Below are positions 36,801-42,939 of a stretch of DNA of 64,000 nucleotides, one piece after another. The first letter of the stretch is position 1; each line of letters begins with the position of its first letter. Source of the stretch: Liolophura sinensis (lineage: Eukaryota; Mollusca; Polyplacophora; Chitonida; Chitonidae); the NCBI RefSeq assembly GCF_032854445.1, contig NC_088303.1, positions 14,825,501-14,889,500 of the forward strand, given 5' to 3'. The notes beneath the pieces are model-generated. The model was not told the origin of the DNA. It ran no database searches and saw only the letters and a program-made list of their open reading frames with translations. A program made the translations under genes and the position numbers.

Positions 36801-38170
36801 CAAAGGTTTTCAACGAATCAAGTCCATACATACTGGTTTGATGATGGCAAAGGGAAGATTGGGACTGATTTTTGTTAATCGACTTAAGTATGAGTAATGT
36901 TGGTCATTTTGGATCGTCATTTTGAAGAGGTTAATTAATATATGTTGAGAGTGACAACCGGTTTCATAATAACACAGTGTAAGGGAACTTGTTAGCAACT
37001 TGGCATCTCTTAAAAATGTTATCTTTCCTGGTTTTGTGCAGCTCATGGAAGATGTGACCCAACCGAAGCCTGTTACTTTATCCGAGACGGAGAACACCGA
37101 ACTGAGAATTGCACAACCAAACAACTGTTTTGTCCTGAATGGCAGATTCATTCTTGATGACGTCACGGTTTGGCTGGAATCTCTAGATGCGTCCGAGGTG
37201 AAGAATTATTATGAGTCTGGAGGTAATTTGACCGGTTAATATTCCTAAAGATTTTCATTTGGAAATACTGTAAGTTGTTAAAATTTAAATTGTTCATAAA
37301 CATATTTATTTCTACACAATATGCTAAATATTCAATGTGTTTTAATGATACAGGCCACAGCATCAACAAGTATTGAATGAGTCGAATTCGACTAGTCGAA
37401 CGAAATAGAAGACAAAACGTTATTTCATATAATTTATAGAATTCAAGATAGCACTATTTAAACGGTGGGTGAAATAGTGTTTATTATGTTTCGTTCACCA
37501 AGTCGAATACGACGAGTCTAGACGACAAATGGTATTGTGTGAACGCGCCATTACTGATAAGATGTAGAGGTAAAAGCCTGCAACGAATATGAATATGCCT
37601 GTTACACAGACGTCTTGCACGGAGATCATACGCCCATAGTTGAAAATATTGGTTGGTTTTATTCTCTCGACAACAAAGGGTTTAGGGTTCTTTTTTCAAA
37701 TTTTTTATTTGGGATTTAATGCTGTACTCATTGATATTTAACTCAAGTCCCGACTGTCAGTTTTATGGGAAGAACATCTCGGAGCGCTCGTAATTCATTC
37801 GGTCTTTGGCGTACAAGTATATTAACTGACGAACTTTACCACATGATATGCACAGATTTCTACCTGTAGTATAAGTCACAAATTCTCGAATTTGACGTTC
37901 AGTGCAAATCAGATCTATAAATTTTAAAAGATAGAAATCAACATGAACGGTTCAGGGAGCACAGACGACGGCTTATTGGCTCAAAGGGTTCGAGATCGGT
38001 TGAAGCGGAGGGATTCTTGAGGTTGGACCTGAATTAGGCTTCCTCTGGCCTCTGGTCTCGTAAATATTTTCTAGCAAATATACGCTATCAATCTTCAGAT
38101 TGAAAGGAATATATAACTATTTACTTCCATTTCAGCCAGAGCACCAGTAACTGGCGACATCTTGCAATGA
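12878..38170 (+). CDS. Secreted mosaic astacin metalloproteinase (CTLD3-astacin-TSP1-WSC-like-TSP1x2-LamG-EGF-LamG)
   Basis: A 29-exon gene of about 4464 coding nt (1487 aa). Exons: 12878-13046, 14522-14698, 15148-15360, 15830-16031, 16425-16606, 17834-18005, 19352-19515 (start uncertain), 20365-20478, 21155-21314, 21773-21855, 22145-22265, 22680-22864, 23795-24016, 24178-24366, 25876-25991, 26495-26675, 27360-27536, 28866-29057, 29710-29883, 31036-31132, 31826-31925, 32662-32791, 33021-33206, 33915-34022, 34639-34776, 35348-35472, 35764-35934, 37042-37222, 38136-38170. Each junction was chosen by splice consensus and phase, and the frame closes at TGA 38168. Exon 1 begins with a Met and a hydrophobic signal peptide (WVIWAIALCQAI). 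Expected activity is zinc-dependent extracellular proteolysis, targeted by lectin-like, TSP1 and LamG modules. Most module borders are phase-1 introns, typical of exon shuffling. Family by domain is firm; substrate and function are unknown. Confidence 0.85.
13120..13214. mobile_element. Short MITE or hairpin in intron 1 of astacin gene
   Basis: 95 bp with 26-nt terminal inverted arms: 13120-13145 (ATTAATCTGTTAAGTTTAAC...) pairs with 13189-13214 with a single mismatch. Non-coding centre. Confidence 0.6.
13375..13730 (+). mobile_element. SINE family B copy
   Basis: Head is degraded; the body (TTGGCCTTCAGCACAG, GGTTGGCGAGGAAACAGG, GTCATGTCTTCGACATG-like) and tail (GTCATATGACTGAAATATTG, GACGCAAAACCCCAAGAAC) match the copies at 39450 and 8960. 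Lies in astacin intron 1; the open frame 13355-13684 is this element. Confidence 0.7.
14168..14184. repeat. Poly-G tract
   Basis: A run of about 12 G followed by AGGGGAGGG, intronic. Confidence 0.8.
14522..15360 (+). CDS. Astacin gene: CTLD 1 (residues ~57-186)
   Basis: Exons 14522-14698 and 15148-15360 encode a C-type lectin-like domain. Seen: the opening cysteine pair (VCKEPFYPSGRTCY), helix cysteine (DKFCSS), WVGG, and the closing NVLCEQ. The usual EPN or QPD sugar motif is replaced by APNEPAG and no WND motif is seen, so calcium-dependent sugar binding is doubtful. Both outer introns are phase 1. Confidence 0.8.
15600..15742 (+). mobile_element. SINE-like copy sharing the family A tail
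   Basis: Contains AAACTGACCGCCATCGTAGG, GAAAAATAATTGAGTGCGGC and GTTAAACAAGACTC with an AATAAA-type tail, a diverged relative of family A. Confidence 0.5.
15830..16606 (+). CDS. Astacin gene: CTLD 2 (residues ~187-314)
   Basis: Exons 15830-16031 and 16425-16606. Seen: CPDGTIFRGQCY, ARAHCEK, then EECSLF, VDCGTKHPYVCVFE at the end, giving the CTLD cysteine frame. No EPN/QPD or WND, so probably not a calcium-dependent lectin. The inner intron is phase 2, matching that of CTLD 3, which suggests duplication. Confidence 0.8.
17834..19515 (+). CDS. Astacin gene: CTLD 3 (residues ~315-426), internal acceptor uncertain
   Basis: Exon 17834-18005 carries VNCIEHDGKCY and LACQG. The second exon ends at 19515 with AAECNVL, RDCQERHFFACEY. 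The strongest acceptor (CTGTTGCAG ending 19370) gives phase 0 whereas the natural donor at 18006 (GTTAGT) leaves phase 2. An acceptor at 19351 (CATAAG) restores the frame, as would a poor donor at 18016. The stretch before AAEC matches CTLDs badly, so the domain may be degenerate or the exon misdrawn. Confidence 0.6.
18895..18970 (+). mobile_element. SINE family A tail fragment
   Basis: GTTTCCTCCCACTACAG, then CGTAAAACACCAATCAAATA followed by repeated AAATA. Confidence 0.6.
19600..19850 (+). mobile_element. SINE family B copy, 5' truncated
   Basis: Body (GGCACTCAGCACTGAC, TGATGTCTTCGGCATGATAC) and tail (GTCATATGACTGAAGAACTG, GACGTAAAACCCCAAGCATA) match family B. Lies just downstream of the CTLD 3 exon. 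Confidence 0.65.
20127..20364 (+). repeat. 54-bp tandem repeat of a splice-acceptor region
   Basis: Five copies of an intron/exon boundary (GGGTTAATTGTGTTTAG|ATG) with AG at 20148, 20202, 20256, 20310 and 20364, exactly 54 bp apart. Only the last leads into an open exon; using an upstream copy gives an early in-frame stop (for example CAA AAG TAA after the fourth). Confidence 0.9.
20365..20478 (+). CDS. Astacin gene: coiled-coil linker exon (residues ~427-464)
   Basis: A 114-nt phase 1-1 exon encoding EKLNQEVEELERQLKES and KVQEVNQRE, with leucine/valine spacing typical of a short coiled coil. It could mediate oligomerisation before the protease unit; that is inference. Confidence 0.8.
21155..21785 (+). 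CDS. Astacin gene: propeptide with aspartate switch and furin site
   Basis: Exon 21155-21314 and the start of exon 21773-21855 (to about residue 521). FQVDIRLTPEQ at 21169-21201 corresponds to the astacin prosegment FxGD motif whose Asp caps the catalytic zinc: Asp is kept, Gly is Val. The join reads HRRTRR followed by NAL, a furin-type RxxR site immediately before the normal astacin N terminus, so activation by a proprotein convertase is likely. Confidence 0.8.
21530..21660 (-). mobile_element. SINE family A copy, truncated
   Basis: TTTATTTATTTATTGGATTC, then CGCCGTACTCAACAATATTT, GGGGGCCAGCATTATGG and GGAAACCGGGCAGAAACCC: the reverse orientation of the consensus. Confidence 0.75.
21773..24016 (+). 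CDS. Astacin gene: M12A catalytic domain (residues ~522-721)
   Basis: Exons 21773-21855, 22145-22265, 22680-22864 and 23795-24016 encode about 200 residues, the family norm. Seen: WPSGKVPYVID near the start; GCYSYVGRIGGQQ; the full zinc signature [20 protein letters not shown] (22771-22830; His617, His621, His627 and Glu618 in my numbering); and the Met-turn SLMHY at 23866-23880 with its tyrosine. All catalytic residues are present, so the enzyme should be active. The domain ends in the usual LYNCQ. Confidence 0.95.
24178..24366 (+). CDS. Astacin gene: TSP1 repeat 1
   Basis: One phase 1-1 exon. WGFWASWTPCSATCGGG shows the tryptophan ladder and the CSxTCG O-fucosylation site, followed by RSRDC, ETCMPEEC. 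Residues about 722-784. Confidence 0.9.
25564..25800. repeat. 81-bp tandem repeat
   Basis: Two full and one partial unit starting near 25581, 25662 and 25743 (core TAACGTCGTGGTGATAGT, CTTCGTACTAGT, CCCCTCGAAACAATCGC). Lies in the intron just before the WSC-like exon. Confidence 0.85.
25876..26675 (+). CDS. Astacin gene: four-cysteine WSC-like module (residues ~785-883)
   Basis: Exons 25876-25991 and 26495-26675. Pattern: LGCW, then GQYSERR, KQCAQAAREKGYTIFALR, GGKCF, DKCEHG, IDVYRLG. This resembles a small extracellular module common in invertebrate secreted proteins (GC-Y-D ... C--AA--GY--FA---GG-C) and the WSC carbohydrate-binding fold; I cannot assign a Pfam name with certainty. The donor is GC (AAG|GCAAGC at 25992) and phase 0 on both sides supports it. 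Confidence 0.75.
26695..26975. repeat. Degenerate ~30-bp minisatellite
   Basis: Loose repeats of TGATACATTTCATGAAGC-like units with many substitutions, inside an intron of the astacin gene. Confidence 0.5.
27360..27536 (+). CDS. Astacin gene: TSP1 repeat 2
   Basis: One phase 1-1 exon, residues about 884-942. DYGPWSVFAPCTKSCGGG retains one ladder tryptophan and the CxxSCGG O-fucose pattern; further cysteines are at RSC, KPC, EAC and MEC. Confidence 0.9.
27616..27820. repeat. 21-bp minisatellite
   Basis: About ten units of 21 bp (TCATACATTACATATCTTGAC and variants) directly before a full SINE. The open frames on both strands reflect a period divisible by three. Confidence 0.85.
27822..28040 (+). 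mobile_element. SINE family A, near full length
   Basis: A tRNA-like head (TGTGACCGAGGTGGTTAGC), then GCACAATGACCCAGAAGCC, GCTGGCTTCCTCTCCGGCC, CCGGTTTCCTCCCGCC, ATGCTGGCCGCCGTTGTATA and AAGCGAAATAC. The best reference copy of the family in this window. Its 3' end passes straight into the 12-bp array. Confidence 0.8.
28041..28190. repeat. 12-bp minisatellite at a SINE 3' end
   Basis: About twelve units of GACCGACAGACT drifting to GACCGATTGACT. It replaces the usual AAATAAATAA tail of the adjacent SINE. Confidence 0.85.
28866..29057 (+). CDS. Astacin gene: TSP1 repeat 3
   Basis: One phase 1-1 exon, residues about 943-1006. GGWSVWGNWSLCSSPCGTDG has the full tryptophan ladder, but proline replaces Ser/Thr in CSSPCG, so the O-fucose site is lost. 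Later cysteines are at RFC, QDC, REC and IPC. Confidence 0.9.
29710..33206 (+). CDS. Astacin gene: LamG/concanavalin-like domain 1 (residues ~1007-1235)
   Basis: Five exons (29710-29883, 31036-31132, 31826-31925, 32662-32791, 33021-33206). Motifs: MDFSMEQLHG, GRVGHGLKLQGG, EMGFTLSMFLKAD, LALYFRQDG, FYHVAVIYS, and the closing LRGTLDEVQFWTESLS of LamG-type jelly rolls. A disulfide pair (SCLNIPSQC) leads strand 3. Likely glycan or matrix binding, by family. Confidence 0.85.
31228..31346 (+). mobile_element. SINE-like copy, diverged
   Basis: AAACTGACCTCAGTCGCAAA, GAGTATGGCGTTAAATGATA and ATAAATAAATAAAC resemble the copy at 15600-15742. Confidence 0.45.
31968..32140 (+). mobile_element. SINE family A copy, 5' truncated
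   Basis: CAGCTCATGCTGACTTCTCC, GAAGGTCTGCCAGCAACTTG, GGTTTCCACCGGAGTCTGCC and GTAAAACACCAATCAAATAA in the right order. Confidence 0.75.
33915..34022 (+). CDS. Astacin gene: EGF-like module
   Basis: One exon of 108 nt. SCSDCDPNADCSVQGCTC then GYQGDGFTC gives the EGF-type cysteine spacing, compact version. The donor is read as GC (AAAAAG|GCAGGT at 34023): the alternative GT at 34027 would leave phase 2, while every usable acceptor near 34638 requires phase 1. Confidence 0.75.
34639..38170 (+). CDS. Astacin gene: LamG/concanavalin-like domain 2 and C terminus (residues ~1272-1487)
   Basis: Exons 34639-34776, 35348-35472, 35764-35934, 37042-37222 and 38136-38170. Motifs AAIYLPLDEG, AISFDGRRDWINA, EDGFTIAYWMKYFGR, WVQYSIVWNQTGGLKVFVNG and FILDDVTVWLESLDASEV parallel LamG 1. 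The last exon adds only ten or so residues (ARAPVTGDILQ) before TGA; no membrane anchor follows, so the protein is secreted. Confidence 0.85.
35640..35727 (+). mobile_element. SINE family A tail fragment
   Basis: ACGGACCGCCGTCGTAAAAG, GAAATATTCTTGAGTACGGC, AGTAAATAAAG. Confidence 0.5.
37381..37518. mobile_element. Foldback element in the last astacin intron
   Basis: Imperfect inverted arms: GTCGAATTCGACTAGTCGAA with CGAAAT near 37381-37407, against the reverse complement of 37487-37518 (TTTCGTTCACC, GTCGAATACGACGAGTC). About 140 bp, non-coding. Confidence 0.45.
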
Positions 38171-38263
38171 TAACCATCGGCATCATATATCATCCACGTG
38201 TTCTAATAGCCCTGATGGTGTGCACGTGGTAAAGATTAATGTTGTTAGGGATGAAACCTTCCT

Positions 38264-38269
38264 AATAAA
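38264..38269 (+). terminator. Poly(A) signal of the astacin gene
   Basis: AATAAA about 95 nt after the TGA at 38168-38170, giving a short 3' UTR. The first canonical signal in the right place. Confidence 0.7.
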
Positions 38270-38459
38270 TGCCAAAATGTGAAAATGTTCAAGTGATTGG
38301 TTTGTGAGTTGAATTCTTTTATTTTACATAATTTGTCCTATATATCATTTCAAAAAGGACCTTATGTTCACGGAAGACTCGGTCTGCAGTTATTATGGTG
38401 GGCTGATGTCAAGTTACTGATAAATGTTACATGAAACTATATTTTCATGATGCAGATGC

Positions 38460-38580
38460 ACTTAAAATGCCATGGCCGTTGGCTTCCTCCGGGCTCTTCC
38501 TGGTTTTCCCCAATCGTAATGCTGGCCGTCGTCCTGTTAGAGTACGGCGTAAAATGCCAATCAAGTAAATAAATAAATTG
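38460..38580 (+). mobile_element. SINE family A copy, 5' truncated
   Basis: GGCTTCCTCCGGGCTCTTCC, TAATGCTGGCCGTCGTCC, AGTACGGCGTAAAATGCC, CAAGTAAATAAATAAA. It starts about 190 bp after the astacin poly(A) signal. Confidence 0.7.
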
Positions 38581-38584
38581 AAAT

Positions 38585-39445
38585 TTCCTCCTTTTTTGCT
38601 AAAACAATCGCAGATTCGCAGTGGCAGCGACATTCCACTATAAATCCGTGTCGTGTTGTACTCAGCTCCCTCGTCAAATGAGTGGTAAGAGTTCAATGAT
38701 GGATGTCAAAAATTATCCACAGACTGAACAACCGACGGACGGACAGAGGGACAGAGCTTCTTGCCACAGCTAAAAGTTGATGTACATGTAGATGTGGTTG
38801 ACTACTTTACAACTTTGGACTCAAAATGTTTCGTGTTATTTTTTAAAATCTAATTTAGTTTCTGTGGATGGGACAAAAGAGAATAAATTAAAACATAAAG
38901 GGGACATGACTGTAGACTGCGTCTGAGACGACACAGCGCAGGGTGAGATTGCTACTTTCATTATGAAGTGAAGCCGCTGACAACTTAAAGGTTACATTGC
39001 TCGAAAAGCTTGCGGTAGAAGTGGTACAAGAAGACAAGGAACTGTTTTTATGAACCTCGTCATAGTTTGCGATTTTCTATCCGGAGTCCTGGAGAATGAC
39101 GCACAAAATACGTGCGCAGCTGTGGGGCTGTGTGTGTGTGTCTAGACCCAGTTACTACATACAAATGAACTTAAATTTCAGTTTCCATTTTGAACAGTTG
39201 TTGATTAGTGTTTCCGAGAAATTAATTCCGTGAATCTTTTGTGACTTTGAGTATAATATGTGTTTCTCATCTCGATGTTATTTTAATGAACTGCACTGAA
39301 GTGAAACTGACCTATATTCAGCACAGTCCTTCTTTCTAATGTGAATGAATATTTCCACCAAGCAATCATTTTAATGACATCAGTCAGTTGAGCCTTCCTC
39401 TTCTCCTTTCGAGATTAACAGTGGCTAGGCATTTACCACATCACG
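38585..39445. other. Intergenic, nothing recognised
   Basis: AT-rich sequence between the astacin gene and a SINE B pair. No exon, array or inverted repeat was seen. Confidence 0.4.
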
Positions 39446-39449
39446 AAGA

Positions 39450-39765
39450 CCGCTTTGATGGCCTAATGGTTAGAGCATCCGTCTCGAACTTGGGGAAACC
39501 CGAGATCATACCAAAGACTGTAAAATGGTGCTTGCTGCTACCCCACTTGGCGCTCAGCACCGTGAAGGTTAGACGAAGGAAACAGGATAGGTAGACACGG
39601 TGTAAGTATAATATAACTGAGTGGGGTGTCATGTCTGGTGTCTTCGTCACGATAGTGGCGGCAGCACTTTGGTGGCATGGACTTGTCCTGCCACAACAAG
39701 ACACATAATAACTCATCGTCATATGACTAAAAAATTGTTCAAACTCAAGCATACATACACACATA
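39450..39765 (+). mobile_element. tRNA-derived SINE family B, full length
   Basis: The head GATGGCCTAATGGTTAGAGC matches a Pol III A box and CCCGAGATCATACC is a degraded B box. Body: CTTGGCGCTCAGCACCGTG, AGACGAAGGAAACAGGATAG, GTCATGTCTGGTGTCTTCG; tail: CGTCATATGACTAAAAAATTG, CAAGCATACATAC. This is the reference copy of family B here; it is not a functional tRNA gene. Confidence 0.75.
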
Positions 39766-39774
39766 CCACATCAC

Positions 39775-39898
39775 GACTTCGAGCTGCTTGAGGTGGAAAT
39801 CCGTCCTGCAACAAGGAGGCACATTACGTGTACTCTAAGGACTACTTCGTCGTCATATGAATGAAAATTGTTAAGTAGGATTTAAATCCCAAGAACTC
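39775..39898 (+). mobile_element. SINE family B partial copy
   Basis: GCAACAAGGAGGCACATTAC and CGTCATATGAATGAAAATTG repeat the 3' part of the copy immediately before it, in the same orientation. Confidence 0.5.
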
Positions 39899-40623
39899 GT
39901 TCATTTGATGCTAATGAATGTACTATGTTCATTTTTTCTCATCAGAATCAATAAATTAAAAACATTTGTTGCTACCTGGTTTTATCTTTGCAACTCTGCT
40001 TTTGATATCTTGAGAGACTTCTAACGTCTCCTTCAGTTCAATTTCACAGGCCCGTTTTCTGCATGTAGTCCGAAAGGTGTTGCAACTCTCCATATGCTTT
40101 CATATCGTTGTGGTTTGTGTTAAGGGGTTAAGTGCATGGTAAACTAGACATACAGGAAGAAAGTCATGCTGAATACGAGGCACCCATAAAGTGATTCCCC
40201 ATATCAATAAGTAAATGCATTAATATTCCCCGAATTGTGATTAGTTTGACACTTACTTTAATCAATAATGTGATATCCACGTTGATCATGTTATATAAAT
40301 GTCACACAAGACTCATATTGCATATTGCAATACTGATTTACCATGCTATCCGGAAAGGCAAACACTTAATGCACCATGTAAATTGTGAAATTGTCAAGTG
40401 TTATATATATATACCACACATACGCAATTAATAACATCAAATTCTGGGTATATTGCTCTTGAATGATTGACTTGTTTGACGTATAAGATGACGGTCATTT
40501 TTATGGGTGAAGGAAACCAAGGGTAAACCACGGACCCTTAGCAAATTAATGACGAGCTGTGACGAAGAGATTTATAGATCTTAAACGTAAGTTGCAAAAT
40601 CATCGAAAAAAGTAACCTGAACT

Positions 40624-40629
40624 TTATTT
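40624..40629 (-). terminator. Possible poly(A) signal for the Cys/His-rich gene
   Basis: TTTATT on the plus strand (AATAAA on minus), 660 nt downstream of the minus-strand stop at 41289. Other signals could be used. Confidence 0.3.
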
Positions 40630-41288
40630 TGAAAAACCCATTAGTATGTTCCCATTATTATGTAGTAAGCCTGGAGACCTACCGGTACTGAAAGTGTGTT
40701 CTGTATCTCCAGTAACGAAAGCTCGTTTAAATTGAACGGTGTGTCTTATCTCCATGAGGTAACGGGCCACAGAAAGTTCTGGTTGTATAGATAATAAACC
40801 TTCTCAAACAACCCCATAAGTCTGTCAAAAACTAAATATATCCATCGATAGATATACTATTTTCATATAAAGTTTTAAAGACAGCACATCTAGAATTGTG
40901 AGGCCGGCCATCAGGGCGTCATTGTCTGGATTGTAAGATATACAGTTCCGGTACGGGAAATACAGGCTGTGACACGTATACGTCGCTTTTCGTGGATTGA
41001 TGGTGGAGAAAGTCAATAAAAGATCCTGGAACTCGTATAACTTTAACTGTTGTTACAGGGTAGCTGGTCAAATAAGCACACTGTATATGCCTTTATGCAC
41101 TGGAAATGTAGAGCAAAGTCGAGTTATCTTTACTGCCATACGATGTTCTATAATACATGTAATAGTAATGGCAAACATAATTCCTCCAACGTGCATGTAC
41201 ACATACAGCTATCTTGACTAAGCTATATCTCCTATTCACATCTGTCTTTAATTTCCAGCAAAGTTTTAAATGGCGAATGATGAAGACC

Positions 41289-41909
41289 TCATACGTAGGT
41301 CTCAATACAGCCCGTCTCCTCACAGGTCTTGGCAAGCCCGCCATATTGTACCATCCTCGGATCACTTGTGTGTTTTCCAGTATAACAAAACCCTGTGTAG
41401 TATCCATTAACATGTTCATCATAAAAAAACATTCTCGAAAGCCTGAATTCTAACATGCAGATTTTACACACGAAATTAGCCCCTTTGCCATCTTGTCTTA
41501 GTTTTTGCACATGCGCATTAGGGTGACGAATGCAGCACGGGGTATTGTCTTCCGGTCTGTATTCCTTGTGACACCGGACACAATGCGACCGCGTGGCAGG
41601 TGGACAACTGATTCTCGGGAACAAAATCCCCAAAGCTATAATGTGTTTGGAACTTTTCCTGGACAGCTTGCCGAGAATAATATCCTTTAAGACCTCCCCA
41701 TCTGTCTCGAGGACAAACTCATGCAGTCTTTGATACTCGTTGCTGAGGTGGGCACTTTTGACAGCTGAAGACTTGGAGTCGTCGAAAGGAATTGACGAAT
41801 GGATGGATGAATCGATGGATGAAGGACGTGGCCAGTCACCACTGATGCTGTCACGTGAACTGTTTGTCTGAGAATCTTCGTCACTCAATGACGTTGGAAG
41901 GTACATCAT
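41289..41909 (-). CDS. Uncharacterised Cys/His-rich, probably zinc-binding protein
   Basis: One coding exon, 206 codons, starting MMYLPTSLSD. A strong acceptor (CTCTTTTTACAG) ends at 41958 on the minus strand, and all frames between it and the ATG carry stops, so a non-coding 5' exon must lie to the right. The N-terminal half is acidic and serine-rich. The C-terminal half (from about residue 108) has ordered Cys/His pairs: HCVRCHKEY, PCCIRHPNAH, FVCKICMLEF, GFCYTGKHT, KTCEETGCIE. The spacing recalls CHORD-type zinc domains (C--C, C---HP, C--C, GC---H), but I would not place it in that family on sight. The GKHT and KTCEE..C end looks strongly constrained. Function unknown. Confidence 0.7.
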   Translation of the reverse strand: MMYLPTSLSDEDSQTNSSRDSISGDWPRPSSIDSSIHSSIPFDDSKSSAVKSAHLSNEYQRLHEFVLETDGEVLKDIILGKLSRKSSKHIIALGILFPRISCPPATRSHCVRCHKEYRPEDNTPCCIRHPNAHVQKLRQDGKGANFVCKICMLEFRLSRMFFYDEHVNGYYTGFCYTGKHTSDPRMVQYGGLAKTCEETGCIETYV

Positions 41910-42289
41910 GATTACGTCACGCGGGATATTAGCCAACTATCATGCCTCTTGTACGGTCTGTAAAAAGAGAGCATATACAGGATTATTCGTACTGCGATTG
42001 TACAGCTTAGCGTACAATTCTACATAAATCTAAGCATTTTCATGAGAGTATAGCTATTTCATGTACACTCTTAAAACGCAAATGTTATAATTTGTCAAAA
42101 CACAATTTCCATAGTGTTAACACAATATGGAATGATATAAAATGTGAATGCCAACACATTAAAATGTTACAACCGATAATGATTGCTACATGTGCTTGTA
42201 ACTGTTAAATTATAAGAGTTTTAAAAATTATAAAACAATAAACTTGGCTTACATGCAAGAAATATTGAGTATTCAGAAAATTAGAAATT

Positions 42290-42450
42290 TTTATTTATTT
42301 ATTTTGTTTTGATTGGTGTTTTACGCCGTACTCAAGCATATTTCACTTATACAACGGCGGTCAGCATTATGGTGGGAGGAAACCGGGCAGAGCCCGGGGG
42401 AAACCCCATGACCATCCGCAGGTTGTTGACAGGCCTTCCCACGTTAGAAA
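42290..42450 (-). mobile_element. SINE family A copy
   Basis: TTTTGATTGGTGTTTTACGC, CGTACTCAAGCATATTTCAC, CAACGGCGGTCAGCATTATGG, AAACCGGGCAGAGCCCGGG, GACCATCCGCAGGTTGTTG: a well preserved reverse copy. Confidence 0.8.
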
Positions 42451-42886
42451 GTTTTAATACAAATTTATAATTATATATGTGCAAATGAAGATGTATTTGT
42501 AAACAAAAGTTCCTTTTTCACCGACACTGCAGCTTTTTATTCGCTATTTGTCCAGCTATAACAGCCCCATGTTGGGTCAGCTTTACCCATCTGTTTTGTG
42601 TGTCATCACACTCACATGTTTCTCCCTGGGTTTGTGTTTTGAGACGTTATCAGTGGTGACAAACACCCCTCCGGAGAAAAGCTTTTAGATCTCCCGATAA
42701 CATACGAGACAATAAAGCCAGGGGCGTATACACATTATCTCCCGTCTCGAAAGAGATAATGATGTCAAATAAGAGGTATGCTTAGATAATGCATGTTAAT
42801 CACACGCACGACTGTGTTTATATTTACACAAAATAACTCCACCATATTTGCTCACACCCTGGAGTTATGGCAATCAAGTACCCACA

Positions 42887-42936
42887 TTGCATGTTATCTA
42901 AATGTGGTGGAAGACGTGTTTATAGATAACATGCAA
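42887..42936. repeat. Perfect 14-bp inverted repeat
   Basis: TTGCATGTTATCTA (42887-42900) and TAGATAACATGCAA (42923-42936) around a 22-nt spacer. The arms contain GATAA and ATGCAA words. Role unknown. Confidence 0.55.
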
Positions 42937-42939
42937 AAC

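Noticed and set aside
39450-39530. Possible tRNA gene
   Set aside because: The A-box-like head belongs to a SINE; no cloverleaf closes and the B box is degraded.
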